Assembly: GCA_028285185.1 (NCBI GenBank)
Contig: JANQQD010000063.1
Coordinates: 1 to 57,920 of the forward strand
Length of the DNA: 57,920 nucleotides
Source: Anaerolineae bacterium
Lineage (GTDB): Bacteria; Pseudomonadota; Alphaproteobacteria; DSM-16000; Inquilinaceae
Reading direction: 5' to 3'
Shown: one piece after another, positions 35,016-43,522 of the stretch
Numbering within the stretch: position 1 is the first letter of the stretch
Layout of the letters: each line of letters begins with the position of its first letter
Made by a program: the position numbers and the translations under genes
The notes under the pieces: model-generated
Seen by the model: only the letters and a program-made list of their open reading frames with translations
What the model was told of the DNA's origin: nothing
The model's database searches: none

Positions 35016-35679
35016 AGCGCTGGTCTTGAGCCTGCGCGTCGCGACGTGGAGCGTTGCCATCGGCTTGCCGCCGGCCATGGCGGTTGCTTGGCTGCTGGCG
35101 CGCACGCAGTTCCCCGGCCGCGTGGTCGTGGACGGCATCGTCCACATGCCCCTGGTGCTGCCGCCGGTGGCGATCGGCTATGGGCTGCTGGCCCTGTTCG
35201 GACGCAACGGCATCATCGGCGGGTGGCTGTATGAGACCTTCGGCGTCACGCTAGCGTTCACCTGGCAGGGGGCGGCCGTGGCGTCGGCCGTGATGGGATT
35301 TCCGCTGATCGTCCGCTCCATCAGGCTGTCGCTGGAGGCCATCGATACGGGCCTGGAGGCTGCCGCCCGCACCCTGGGGGCAAGCCGCCTGAGGGTGCTC
35401 GCCACTATCACCCTGCCGCTTGTCCTGCCGGGCATTCTAGCCGGTGCCGTGCTGGGGTTTGCGCGCAGTCTGGGGGAATTCGGCGCGACAATCACCTTCG
35501 TGTCCAACATCCCCGGCGAGACGCGCACTCTGCCGCTTGCGCTCTATAGCGCGGTGCAGACTCCAGACGGGCAGACCCTGGCCCTGCGCTTTGCCGTTCT
35601 GTCGGTCGTGCTGGCCATTGCCGCACTGATAATGTCGGAGTTACTGGCACGGCGGGTGCGCAGGCAGATCGGGTCGTGA
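34987..35679 (+). CDS. modB: Molybdate ABC transporter permease
   Basis: The ATG at 34987 lies inside the end of modA and gives 230 residues with about five membrane helices. MPLVLPPVAIGYGLLALFGRNGIIGGWLYETFGV, EAAARTLGASRLRVLATITLPLVLPGILAG and FARSLGEFGATITFVSNIPGETRTLPLALYS are the standard ModB/CysT permease features. The frame is open upstream to 34789, but that part overlaps modA and is not conserved. Confidence 0.93.
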   Translation: MWSLSPAESEALVLSLRVATWSVAIGLPPAMAVAWLLARTQFPGRVVVDGIVHMPLVLPPVAIGYGLLALFGRNGIIGGWLYETFGVTLAFTWQGAAVASAVMGFPLIVRSIRLSLEAIDTGLEAAARTLGASRLRVLATITLPLVLPGILAGAVLGFARSLGEFGATITFVSNIPGETRTLPLALYSAVQTPDGQTLALRFAVLSVVLAIAALIMSELLARRVRRQIGS

Positions 35680-36842
35680 CGCAGCTCGCCGTCGACATTC
35701 GGGCCAACGTCGGCACCTTCGCCTTCGGCGCCCGCTTCACCACCCCGGCGGCGGGGATCACGGCGGTGTTCGGCCGGTCCGGCAGCGGCAAGACGACACT
35801 GATCAATGCTCTGGCAGGGCTGCTGCGCCCGAAAAGCGGCCGGATCACACTGGACGGCGCCACCCTGTTCGACTCGGCGACCGGCATCCATCTGCCGCCC
35901 GAAAGACGGCGGGTCGGCTATGTCTTTCAGGATGCGCGGCTGTTTCCCCATCTGACCGCGCGAGGCAACCTGCTTTACGGCGCCGGCCGCCTGCCGCCGG
36001 CCGACCGGCGCGCGCGCTTCGACCATGTGGTCGGTCTGCTGGGCATCGAGTCGCTGCTGCAGCGCCGGCCGCGCCAGCTTTCCGGCGGCGAGCGTCAGCG
36101 TGTGGCGATCGGCCGCGCGCTGTTGTCGGCGCCGCGCCTCTTGCTGATGGATGAGCCGCTTGCATCGCTGGACGCGGAACGCAAGGCGGAGATTCTCCCC
36201 TATGTGGAGCGGCTGCGCGACGACGAGCGAGTGCCCATCGTCTATGTCAGCCACGCCATGGGCGAAATCGTGCGGCTGGCCGATAGCCTTGTCCTGCTCG
36301 CCGACGGACATGTGGTCGCATCGGGTTCTGCAGTCGCGCTGATGAATCGCGTCGATCTCGATCCGGTGTTGGGTGCCTTCGAGGCCGGGACGCTTATGGA
36401 GGGGCGCATCGACGGCTACGATGAGGCGCATGGCCTGCTGCATCTGTCCGTGCCGGGCGGCACGCTGCGCCTGCCGGGGGGGCCGCTGGCGATCGGCACC
36501 CGCGTCCGGCTGAAGATCCACGCGCGCGATGTCGCCCTTGCGCTGACGATACCGAGCGATACCAGCGTGCTGAACATCCTGAGCGGCCGGGTCCGCGAGG
36601 TCGCGGCGGACCGAACATCCCAAGTCAATGTGCTGATCGAACCGCTGGATGCGCCGGAGGCGCCGCCCCTGCGTGCAAGGGTGACGTCCTTGTCGGCCGA
36701 ACAGCTTGGCTTGCGCCCCGGCCTTGCTGTCCATGCGCTGATCAAGGCCGTGGCTCTGGATCGCGACCCCTTGCCCGGGCGGCAGGGAGGCGCCTTGGCA
36801 TTTGGCACTGCAGCAATCGACGATTTGCGGGAAGAACCCTGA
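35676..36842 (+). CDS. modC: Molybdate ABC transporter ATPase
   Basis: A 388-residue protein starting at a GTG that overlaps the modB stop (GTGA). Walker A is GRSGSGKTT (33-41), the signature LSGGERQRVAIGRAL, and Walker B LLLMDEPLASLD. The C-terminal third is a TOBE/Mop molybdate-binding domain (about 320-385, with VLNILSGRVREV and VNVLIEPLDAPEA), which may sense molybdate. No modE regulator is visible nearby. It ends 12 bp before an FNR-type site. Confidence 0.94.
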   Translation: MTQLAVDIRANVGTFAFGARFTTPAAGITAVFGRSGSGKTTLINALAGLLRPKSGRITLDGATLFDSATGIHLPPERRRVGYVFQDARLFPHLTARGNLLYGAGRLPPADRRARFDHVVGLLGIESLLQRRPRQLSGGERQRVAIGRALLSAPRLLLMDEPLASLDAERKAEILPYVERLRDDERVPIVYVSHAMGEIVRLADSLVLLADGHVVASGSAVALMNRVDLDPVLGAFEAGTLMEGRIDGYDEAHGLLHLSVPGGTLRLPGGPLAIGTRVRLKIHARDVALALTIPSDTSVLNILSGRVREVAADRTSQVNVLIEPLDAPEAPPLRARVTSLSAEQLGLRPGLAVHALIKAVALDRDPLPGRQGGALAFGTAAIDDLREEP

Positions 36843-36854
36843 ATCGACGCGTGT

Positions 36855-36868
36855 TTGATTCAGATCAA
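36855..36868 (+). promoter_or_regulatory. FNR/FixK-type site TTGAT-N4-ATCAA
   Basis: A perfect anaerobic-regulator box, TTGATTCAGATCAA. Its centre lies 41.5 bp before position 36903. The hexamer TACAAA at 36891-36896 falls exactly in the -12 to -7 window for that start, so the site and the -10 element have the geometry of a class II FNR-activated promoter. No protein-coding gene follows on the plus strand: the next gene is the convergent lysE-type gene ending at 37015. Confidence 0.7.
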
Positions 36869-36902
36869 GGTTGTCCGTTCTGCGCTGCAGTACAAAAATA
36901 CC

Positions 36903-36979
36903 TGTCTCCAAACCCTCCCTGTCTTCACTCTTCCGGCCGGATGATCGCCAAACGAACATCCGGCCGATTTTGTTTGTTT
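36903..36979 (+). ncRNA. Candidate FNR-dependent small RNA of about 77 nt
   Basis: A transcript started at about 36903 by the FNR-type promoter would run into a strong intrinsic terminator at 36934-36979. Its single-stranded 5' part is rich in C and U (CCCTCCCTGTCTTC near 36913), the kind of sequence that pairs with purine-rich ribosome binding sites. There is no start codon leading to a plausible peptide. By analogy with FnrS of E. coli, it could be an oxygen-controlled regulator made when oxygen falls. The promoter, stem and T-run are seen; the RNA itself is inferred. It could instead be only the terminator of modABC. Confidence 0.5.
36934..36979 (+). terminator. Intrinsic terminator downstream of modC / candidate sRNA
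   Basis: A perfect 10-bp stem (36934-36943 with 36957-36966), a 13-base loop and the tract ATTTTGTTTGTTT. It is plus-strand oriented and lies about 90 bp after the modC stop. Confidence 0.85.
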
Positions 36980-37014
36980 CATCTGGAACGAATGGGGCAC
37001 GGGGGAGCGCCGCG

Positions 37015-37650
37015 CTATCGATCCGCGGCCAGACGAACCCCCAGGCCCATGAACACCGCGCCGGTCAGATATGTCAAAGCGCGTTCCGCCTTCCGATATA
37101 GGACCGGCACCCTACCCAGCCCGATTGCCAGGGCGACGGCCGCATACCAGCCGCCCGCTATAGCCACTACCACGGCCACCACGAGCGCGTCGTACCAGAG
37201 AGGTGCGGTCGGCGGGATCGACACGGCGAACAGGCTGGTGAAGAACGCCGCGGCCTTCGGATTGCTCAGATCCGTCAACAGTCCACGGCGAAAGGCGCCG
37301 CCGGTGGCACTGCCTTGTGCTGCACCGCCCGCCTGCCCCGTTCGCCGTGCCGTGAGGATCAGCCTCAGGCCCAGCACAATCAGATAGACCGCGCCTGCAA
37401 GCTTCACGAACTGGTAGAGCCAGGCAGTCGTCTGGAACAGCAGCCCCAGACCCGCGAGACTTGCCGTGGCCCAGATCGTGGTGCCAACGGCAATGCCGGC
37501 GACGACCCGCAATCCGTCCCGTCTCGAACGCGTCAGCGTCATGTGGACGGTCGCCAGGAAGTTCGGCCCTGGGCTGAGCACGGTCACCAGCCACACACCG
37601 GCAACCGTCACCAGGCTGCCCCAAAGCACCGGCTCAGTCGCTCCATGCAT
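37015..37650 (-). CDS. LysE/RhtB-family amino-acid exporter
   Basis: A 211-residue membrane protein with six hydrophobic spans. The family signature is LSPGPNFLATVHMTLTRSRRDGLRVVAGIAVGTTIW near residue 20, and DLSNPKAAAFFTSLFAVSIPP lies near 130. Such proteins export amino acids (lysine, threonine, homoserine lactone, others) across the inner membrane. The start is the ATG at 37650, with GAGGAG upstream; a longer frame to 37788 would overlap the PadR regulator's promoter region. It diverges from the padR-type gene. Confidence 0.92.
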   Translation of the reverse strand: MHGATEPVLWGSLVTVAGVWLVTVLSPGPNFLATVHMTLTRSRRDGLRVVAGIAVGTTIWATASLAGLGLLFQTTAWLYQFVKLAGAVYLIVLGLRLILTARRTGQAGGAAQGSATGGAFRRGLLTDLSNPKAAAFFTSLFAVSIPPTAPLWYDALVVAVVVAIAGGWYAAVALAIGLGRVPVLYRKAERALTYLTGAVFMGLGVRLAADR

Positions 37651-37836
37651 GGGGCATCTCCTCAACCAGGCGGGATCCTGGCCTGCGCATTTGTGAGCAA
37701 AGCTCGCATTCCGCCTCAGATTGTTAACGTCTTCACAGCGGCCGGTCACGCCCGCCCTAGAATGTCTCTGGAGCGCGGTTGGTGCCAAAGACGGTTCGCA
37801 TGAGTCAGCAGCACCCCAGATACAACAATTCGGAAT

Positions 37837-37864
37837 ATGTCAATGCGATATATCGCATTGACAT
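37837..37864. promoter_or_regulatory. 28-bp perfect palindrome, probable PadR operator
   Basis: Two 14-base arms, ATGTCAATGCGATA and its exact complement, meet with no gap. The outer ends ATGT and ACAT match the ends of known PadR operators, although classical ones are shorter. The right arm includes TTGACA at 37858-37863, which could be the -35 element of the regulator's promoter, so binding would block transcription. The site lies 65 bp before the PadR gene and 186 bp before the start of the lysE-type gene, and could serve either. Confidence 0.75.
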
Positions 37865-37928
37865 TTCTGGCGACCAATCCAAACTAACTGTTGGAAATAG
37901 AATGACTAATTGGCAAGAGGCCGCGCTC

Positions 37929-38465
37929 ATGGACGTTAAAACCCTTTGTCTCGGCGTCCTCAGCCGCAGCGACTGCTCCGGCTATCAGATCCGCAAGGAA
38001 TTCGAGAGCGGGCCCTTCGCTCAGTTTCAGCAGGCCGGGTTCGGCTCAATCTATCCGGCGTTGAAGAAGCTGACGGATGACGGCCTCGCAACCTGTGTGG
38101 AGCATGAGCAGGACTCGCGGCCGGACAAGAAAGTCTACCGCATCACCGCGGCCGGCAGGCAGGCGTTGTTTGAGGCGGTCAACGAACAACCGGGCGACGA
38201 TCGGACCCGATCGGACTTCCTGTTCACCCTCTGCTTTGCGGATCTCGTCCCGGTCAACGCCCTGGACGGCCTGCTGGCGCAGCGTGTGGCGTCACACCGA
38301 CGCACCATCGCAGCCCTGAAGGATCAGGCGGAGCGCTGCGACAGGCCGGGTGAGGTGTTCGTCCACAAATACAACATGGCACTCCACGAGGCCTCATTGA
38401 GCTTCCTGGAGAACCACCAGCACGAGCTGCTGGGCGCCTTGATCCGGCGCCAGGTGGCTGAATAG
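37929..38465 (+). CDS. PadR-family transcriptional regulator
   Basis: The 178-residue protein has a PadR winged helix (MDVKTLCLGVLSRSDCSGYQIRKEFESGPFAQFQQAGFGSIYPALKKLTDDGLAT, then DKKVYRITAAGRQAL) and a helical C-terminal dimerisation domain. The ATG at 37929 has AAGAGG upstream; the open frame reaches back to 37779 across the operator and is not used. It precedes an RND adaptor-pump pair on the same strand by 50 bp, the usual layout for a local repressor released by a small molecule. Confidence 0.92.
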   Translation: MDVKTLCLGVLSRSDCSGYQIRKEFESGPFAQFQQAGFGSIYPALKKLTDDGLATCVEHEQDSRPDKKVYRITAAGRQALFEAVNEQPGDDRTRSDFLFTLCFADLVPVNALDGLLAQRVASHRRTIAALKDQAERCDRPGEVFVHKYNMALHEASLSFLENHQHELLGALIRRQVAE

Positions 38466-38515
38466 CCGGGGCACGCGCAAGAGGGCCCGCGGCGAACGCA
38501 TGAGGAAACGCGTCG

Positions 38516-39610
38516 ATGCGACGGTCATGGATGATCGCAGGCACCATCGCCGTGGCGGCCACGGCCTGGATCCTGTCGGGGCAGCTCTCCAACGGCAGCG
38601 ACGGCACCGATGGTGTCGTAGAGACTGCCGCGGAGGCGCCGGCACCGCTGCCGTCCGTGCGTGTCATGGAGGTGACGGCCGAACCGCTGGTCAGTGATCT
38701 GACCGTACAGGGCCGCACGATTGCCGATCGGACGGTTGTCCTTCAAGCCGAACTCAGCGGCCTGATCGCCGAGATCCTGGTGGAGCGCGGCGAACGGGTC
38801 GAGGCGGGCCAGGTGGTCGCCCGAATCGCGACCAACGACCGCCAGGCGCGGGTCGACTTCGCCAACGCACTCGTCCGGCAGCGTGAGATCGAGTTCAACG
38901 CGGCCTCACAGCTCAATCAGCGTGGCTTCGCCGCCGACACGGCGATGGCGGAGGCCGAGGCGTTGCTGAACCAGGCGCGGGCCGAGCTGTCGCTGGCCGA
39001 GATCCATGTCGAGCACCTCACCATCCGAGCCCCCTTCGACGGCGTCGTCGATGAAAGGTCGGTGGAGATCGGCGACTTCGTCGATATCGGCGACACGGTC
39101 GCAACCCTTGTCGATCTCGACCCGATCCGCGTCGCAGGCCAAATTTCCGAGCGGTACGTCGGCGACGTTACCCTTGGCACGGAGGGCATCGTCCAGTTGC
39201 TGGGGGGTGAAGCCTATGAAGGTGGTGTCACCTACGTCAGCTCCACGGCGGAGTCGGCCACGCGGACCTTCACCGTGGAGGTGGAGATCGACAATCCCGA
39301 CTACGCCATCATTGAAGGGCTGACGGCCGAGCTCAGCCTGCCGTTGAGCGAGGTGATGGCCCACCATATGACCCCGGCCGTGCTGACCCTGGCGGATGAT
39401 GGCGTTCTCGGGATCAAGGCGATCGACGACGACAACCGGGTTCAGTTCCTGCCGGTTGAGGTCCTGAGCCATAGCGCCGACGGGGTCTGGATCGGCGGCC
39501 TGCCGGAACGCGTGCGTCTGATCACCGTCGGCCAGGAATTCGTCGTTCCAGGCCAGGAGGTGGAGCCCGTCACGACGACGGCGGACAGTGGGGAGCGGCC
39601 GGTTTCATGA
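38516..39610 (+). CDS. RND efflux periplasmic adaptor subunit
   Basis: A 364-residue membrane-fusion protein. One N-terminal membrane anchor (MIAGTIAVAATAWILSG) is followed by the lipoyl/hairpin pattern VQGRTIADRTVVLQAELSGLIAEILVERGERVEAGQVVARIATNDRQARVDFANALVRQ and its partner half IRAPFDGVVDERSVEIGDFVDIGDTVATLVDLDPI. A beta-barrel part follows (VAGQISERYVGDVTLGTEGIVQLLGG). AGGAAA precedes the ATG. Its stop overlaps the pump gene (ATGA). It links the pump to an outer-membrane TolC-type channel, which is not encoded here. Confidence 0.93.
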   Translation: MRRSWMIAGTIAVAATAWILSGQLSNGSDGTDGVVETAAEAPAPLPSVRVMEVTAEPLVSDLTVQGRTIADRTVVLQAELSGLIAEILVERGERVEAGQVVARIATNDRQARVDFANALVRQREIEFNAASQLNQRGFAADTAMAEAEALLNQARAELSLAEIHVEHLTIRAPFDGVVDERSVEIGDFVDIGDTVATLVDLDPIRVAGQISERYVGDVTLGTEGIVQLLGGEAYEGGVTYVSSTAESATRTFTVEVEIDNPDYAIIEGLTAELSLPLSEVMAHHMTPAVLTLADDGVLGIKAIDDDNRVQFLPVEVLSHSADGVWIGGLPERVRLITVGQEFVVPGQEVEPVTTTADSGERPVS

Positions 39611-42600
39611 CACCGCTGATCCATGCGGCTCTGGACCGCTCCCGCACAGTCTTGGCGACACTGGTGCTGATCCTGATCGCCGGGGCATACGCCTATGTGA
39701 CGATCCCGAAGGAGAGCAATCCGGACATCAACATCCCCATCATCTATGTGTCGATGACCCTCGACGGCATCTCGCCGGAAGATGCCGAACGGCTGCTGGT
39801 CCGTCCGATGGAGGAGGAGCTGCGCAGCATCGAGGGCGTGAAGGAGATGACCGCCAGCGCCTATGAAGGCGGCGCGAACGTGGTGATGGAGTTCGATGCC
39901 GGCTTCGATGTCGACCGGGCGCTGACGGATGTGCGCGAGGCAGTCGACCTGGTGCGCCCGGACCTGCCGGACGAGGTCGACGAGCCGACGGTGCATGAGG
40001 TCAATTTCAGCCTGTTTCCGGTGATCGTCGCGACCCTCTCCGGCGACGTGCAGGAACGCACGCTGATCCGCCTCGGCCGGCAGCTGCGTGACCGGCTGGA
40101 GACCATCCCCTCGGTGCTCGAGGTCAATATCGGCGGCAACCGGGAAGAGGTCGTCGAGGTGATCGTCGACCCGATGCTGATCGAAAGCTACGGGCTGAAT
40201 GCCGCCGATGTCATCGACATGGTGACACGGTCGAACCGTCTGGTGGCGGCGGGCAACCTGGACACCGGCCTTGGCCGTTTCTCCGTCAAGGTGCCGGGCC
40301 TGTTCGAATCCGTGACCGACATTCTCGACATGCCGATCCGTGCCGACGGCGATGCGGTCGTACGCATCGGCGATGTCGCCTCCGTCCGCCGTACGTTCCG
40401 TGACCCCGAGGGCTTCGCGCGCGTCGACGGTCAGCCCGCGGTCGTGCTCGAGGTCTCGAAACGTACAGGCGAGAACGTCATCGAGACCATCGAAGCCGTA
40501 CGCGCGATGGTGGTCGAGGAAAGTGGCCACTGGCCCGATGCCGTGTCCGTCACGTTCAGCCAGGACCAGTCCACCGAGATCCGCACCATGCTGACGGATC
40601 TACAGAACAACGTGATCAGCGCCGTTCTCCTGGTCATGATCGTCATCGTCGGCGCGCTGGGGCTGAGATCTGCCGGTCTGGTCGGCATCGCCATCCCGGG
40701 CTCGTTCCTCGCCAGCATCCTCGTCATCTCGTCTCTCGGCCTGACCATCAACGTGGTCGTGCTGTTCTCGCTGATCCTCGCCGTCGGCATGCTGGTCGAC
40801 GGCGCGATCGTCGTCACTGAGTACGCCGACCGCAAGATGGCCGAAGGCTTGCACCGAAAGGAGGCGTACGCGCTTGCCGCCAGCCGAATGGCCTGGCCCA
40901 TCACCGCCTCCACGGCGACGACGCTGGCCGCCTTCCTGCCGCTGGTGTTCTGGCCGGGAGTCGTCGGCGAGTTCATGAAGTTCCTGCCGATCACGCTGCT
41001 GGCGACGCTCAGCGCCTCGCTGGCCATGGCGCTGATCTTCGTGCCGACACTTGGGGCGCAGTTCGGGCGCTCCGCCGCTGCGGGCTCGGCCCAACTGGGT
41101 GCGCTTGCGGCATCAGACGGCGGCGATCTGAGGCAGCTGGGCGGCATCACCGGCGCCTATGTGCGCATGCTCTCGGTGCTGCTGCGGCGCCCGGCACTGG
41201 TGCTCTCCGGCGCTGCCGTGACCCTGGTGACGGTCTGGTGGGCGTTCGCGACACACGGCAAGGGCATCGAATTCTTCCCCGAGGTGGAGCCGGAGCAGGC
41301 CATCGTGCTGGTGCATGCCCGCGGCAATCTCTCTGTCTGGGAACGCGATGCCCTGGTGCGGGAAGTCGAAGAGCGCGTGCTGGACTTCTCCACCGAATTC
41401 GAGAGCGTCTATACCCGGACCGGCGGCGGTGGCGATGGCCAGGACGTGGCCGAAGACGTGATCGGTCAGCTCTTGATCGAGCTCAGGGATTGGGACGAAC
41501 GGCGCCCGGTCGACGAGATCCTCGCCGACATCCGGACCGCGACATCCGATCTCGCCGGCATCCAGGTCGAGACGCGCAAGCCCGAAGGTGGCCCGCCCGT
41601 CGGCCGGCCCGTCCAGGTGGAGCTGAGTGCGCGTGACCCTTCGCTGCTGCCGGAGGCGGTCGACTCGCTGCGCGCGTTCATGGAGGGTCTCGACGGCCTG
41701 GTCGACATCGAAGACAGCCGGCCCATTCCGGGCATCGAGTGGCGGCTGTCCGTGGACCGCGCCCAGGCGGCCAAGTTCGATCTGGACGTCACGGCCATCG
41801 GCAACTCCATCAAGCTGGTGACCAATGGTCTTGAGATCGACGATATCCGTCCTGACGACAGCGACGATGAGATCGACATCGTCATCCGCTATCCAGAGCA
41901 CTGGCGCAGTCTCGACCAGCTGGACAACATCCGCGTGGTCGCTGGGGACAGCGCGATCCCGATCACCGGTTTTGTCGACCGCACGCCGCAGCCTGCGGTC
42001 GGCACGCTGAACCGCACCGACGGGCGCCGGGTGATGACGGTGCAGTCGGACGTGGAACCCGGCGTGCTGCCCGACCACATGGTCCAGCAGATCCGCGCCT
42101 GGCTGGACGCTGGCAATCTGGATGAGGGCATCGACTACATCTTCAAGGGTGAGGATGAAGAGCAGAAGGCAGCCTCTGACTTCCTCGGCAAGGCCTTCCT
42201 GGTGGCCCTCTTCATCATGGCGATCATCCTGGTCACACAGTTCAACAGCTTCTACAGCGCCTTCCTGATCCTGACGGCCGTGGTGATGTCGACGGTCGGC
42301 GTCTTCATCGGGCTTCTGATCACCGAACAGCCGTTCGGCATTGTCATGACGGGTATCGGCGTGATCGCGCTGGCCGGCATCGTGGTGAACAACAACATCG
42401 TGCTGATCGACACCTTCGACCGGCTGAAGAAGACAGAGGCGACGCAGCTCGACGCGATCCTGCGGACTGGCGCGCAGCGTCTCCGCCCCGTGCTGCTCAC
42501 CACGGTCACGACAATCCTCGGGCTGATGCCCATGGTGCTGCAGATGAACATCGATTTCGTGACACGGGAGATCGCGGTCGGTGCGCCATCGACGCAGTGG

Positions 42601-42795
42601 TGGAAGAGCCTGGCGACGGCGATCGTCTTCGGCCTCAGCTTCGCGACGGTGCTGACCCTTGTGGTGACACCGTCCGCCCTGATGCTGCGGGCCAATGTGC
42701 AGTCATGGCGCCAGCGCCGCCGGACGGCACGGGCAGCGCGGGAGGCCGCCACCGAAGATGCCGGCGAGGCACAAACGGTCGGCGCCGCTGGCTGA
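39607..42795 (+). CDS. RND-family efflux pump, inner membrane subunit
   Basis: A 1062-residue pump with 12 membrane spans and two large periplasmic loops. The N-terminus reads ALDRSRTVLATLVLILIAGAYAYVTIPKESNPDINIPIIYV, typical of the hydrophobe/amphiphile branch. In membrane segment 4 the sequence is LAVGMLVDGAIVVTEYADRK: the first of the two proton-relay Asp residues known from AcrB is present and the second is Gly. In segment 10 it reads VVNNNIVLIDTFDRLKK, where AcrB has a Lys. The relay therefore differs from AcrB, as in some other RND clades. The C-terminal tail is basic then acidic. Substrates are probably drugs or other amphiphiles. Confidence 0.93.
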   Translation: MTPLIHAALDRSRTVLATLVLILIAGAYAYVTIPKESNPDINIPIIYVSMTLDGISPEDAERLLVRPMEEELRSIEGVKEMTASAYEGGANVVMEFDAGFDVDRALTDVREAVDLVRPDLPDEVDEPTVHEVNFSLFPVIVATLSGDVQERTLIRLGRQLRDRLETIPSVLEVNIGGNREEVVEVIVDPMLIESYGLNAADVIDMVTRSNRLVAAGNLDTGLGRFSVKVPGLFESVTDILDMPIRADGDAVVRIGDVASVRRTFRDPEGFARVDGQPAVVLEVSKRTGENVIETIEAVRAMVVEESGHWPDAVSVTFSQDQSTEIRTMLTDLQNNVISAVLLVMIVIVGALGLRSAGLVGIAIPGSFLASILVISSLGLTINVVVLFSLILAVGMLVDGAIVVTEYADRKMAEGLHRKEAYALAASRMAWPITASTATTLAAFLPLVFWPGVVGEFMKFLPITLLATLSASLAMALIFVPTLGAQFGRSAAAGSAQLGALAASDGGDLRQLGGITGAYVRMLSVLLRRPALVLSGAAVTLVTVWWAFATHGKGIEFFPEVEPEQAIVLVHARGNLSVWERDALVREVEERVLDFSTEFESVYTRTGGGGDGQDVAEDVIGQLLIELRDWDERRPVDEILADIRTATSDLAGIQVETRKPEGGPPVGRPVQVELSARDPSLLPEAVDSLRAFMEGLDGLVDIEDSRPIPGIEWRLSVDRAQAAKFDLDVTAIGNSIKLVTNGLEIDDIRPDDSDDEIDIVIRYPEHWRSLDQLDNIRVVAGDSAIPITGFVDRTPQPAVGTLNRTDGRRVMTVQSDVEPGVLPDHMVQQIRAWLDAGNLDEGIDYIFKGEDEEQKAASDFLGKAFLVALFIMAIILVTQFNSFYSAFLILTAVVMSTVGVFIGLLITEQPFGIVMTGIGVIALAGIVVNNNIVLIDTFDRLKKTEATQLDAILRTGAQRLRPVLLTTVTTILGLMPMVLQMNIDFVTREIAVGAPSTQWWKSLATAIVFGLSFATVLTLVVTPSALMLRANVQSWRQRRRTARAAREAATEDAGEAQTVGAAG

Positions 42796-42804
42796 CACCC
42801 GCGG

Positions 42805-43410
42805 TCAGCGAAAGGCGGCGCGCGCCGCTAGGATGCGGCCCAGCGTTGTCAGCCAGCAGACGACGCCATAGCCGATGGCAATCCAGGGAAACCAATCCGG
42901 CACGATGCAGATGGCCGCCATGACCAGTGCCGTCTCGGTCCCTTCGGCAAGGCCGCCGAGGAAGTAGAACGATTTGCGCCCGCGGGCATCCGTCGTCATC
43001 TCGCGCTTCGCGGCGATGATGGCATAGGCAAGGAACGAAGCGGCGGTGCCCATATACGAGAACACCAGGAACGCCGCCACCAGCGCGTGCTCGGGCCTGC
43101 CGACGGCGAACGCGAAGATCACGCCGGCATAGACGATGAAGTCCAGGACGATATCGAGGAAGCCGCCGTAGTCGCTGCCGCCGCCGCTCTGGCGCGCAAC
43201 AGCGCCGTCGAGCCCATCCATCAGCCGATTGAGACCGATCAGCACCAGGGCCGCCCAGTAGATCTGTAGCGCCAGCGCAGCCATGGCGCCGACGCCCATC
43301 GCAAAGCCGATCAGCGTGACACCGTTGGCGGACAGGCCGGCCCTGGCCAACGCACCGCCGATGCGGTCGAGCGGCTGGTCGATCAGCGGCCGCATAACGT
43401 GATCGAGCAC
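42805..43410 (-). CDS. CDP-alcohol phosphatidyltransferase family protein
   Basis: A 201-residue membrane enzyme with about six helices. The family motif D-G-x2-A-R-x8-G-x3-D-x3-D is complete: Asp68, Gly69, Ala72, Arg73, Gly82, Asp86 and Asp90. It transfers a phosphatidyl or similar group from a CDP-linked donor to an alcohol during lipid synthesis; the alcohol cannot be told. The start is a GTG at 43410 with GAGG upstream. It is convergent with the RND pump gene, with nine bases between the stops. Confidence 0.92.
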   Translation of the reverse strand: MLDHVMRPLIDQPLDRIGGALARAGLSANGVTLIGFAMGVGAMAALALQIYWAALVLIGLNRLMDGLDGAVARQSGGGSDYGGFLDIVLDFIVYAGVIFAFAVGRPEHALVAAFLVFSYMGTAASFLAYAIIAAKREMTTDARGRKSFYFLGGLAEGTETALVMAAICIVPDWFPWIAIGYGVVCWLTTLGRILAARAAFR

Positions 43411-43522
43411 GGAAGAACCTCGCTGTCGGCCTTCTGAGACCCGAGCGGAGTCCGCTTTACGGAATGTTAGCGGCCCCCTGCCACAGTCGTCAGCCGATCG
43501 CCCTCGAATGTGCGGAGAGACG

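Noticed and set aside
35544..36959. 471-codon minus-strand frame over modB/modC
   Set aside because: Antisense shadow of modC; no domain recognised.
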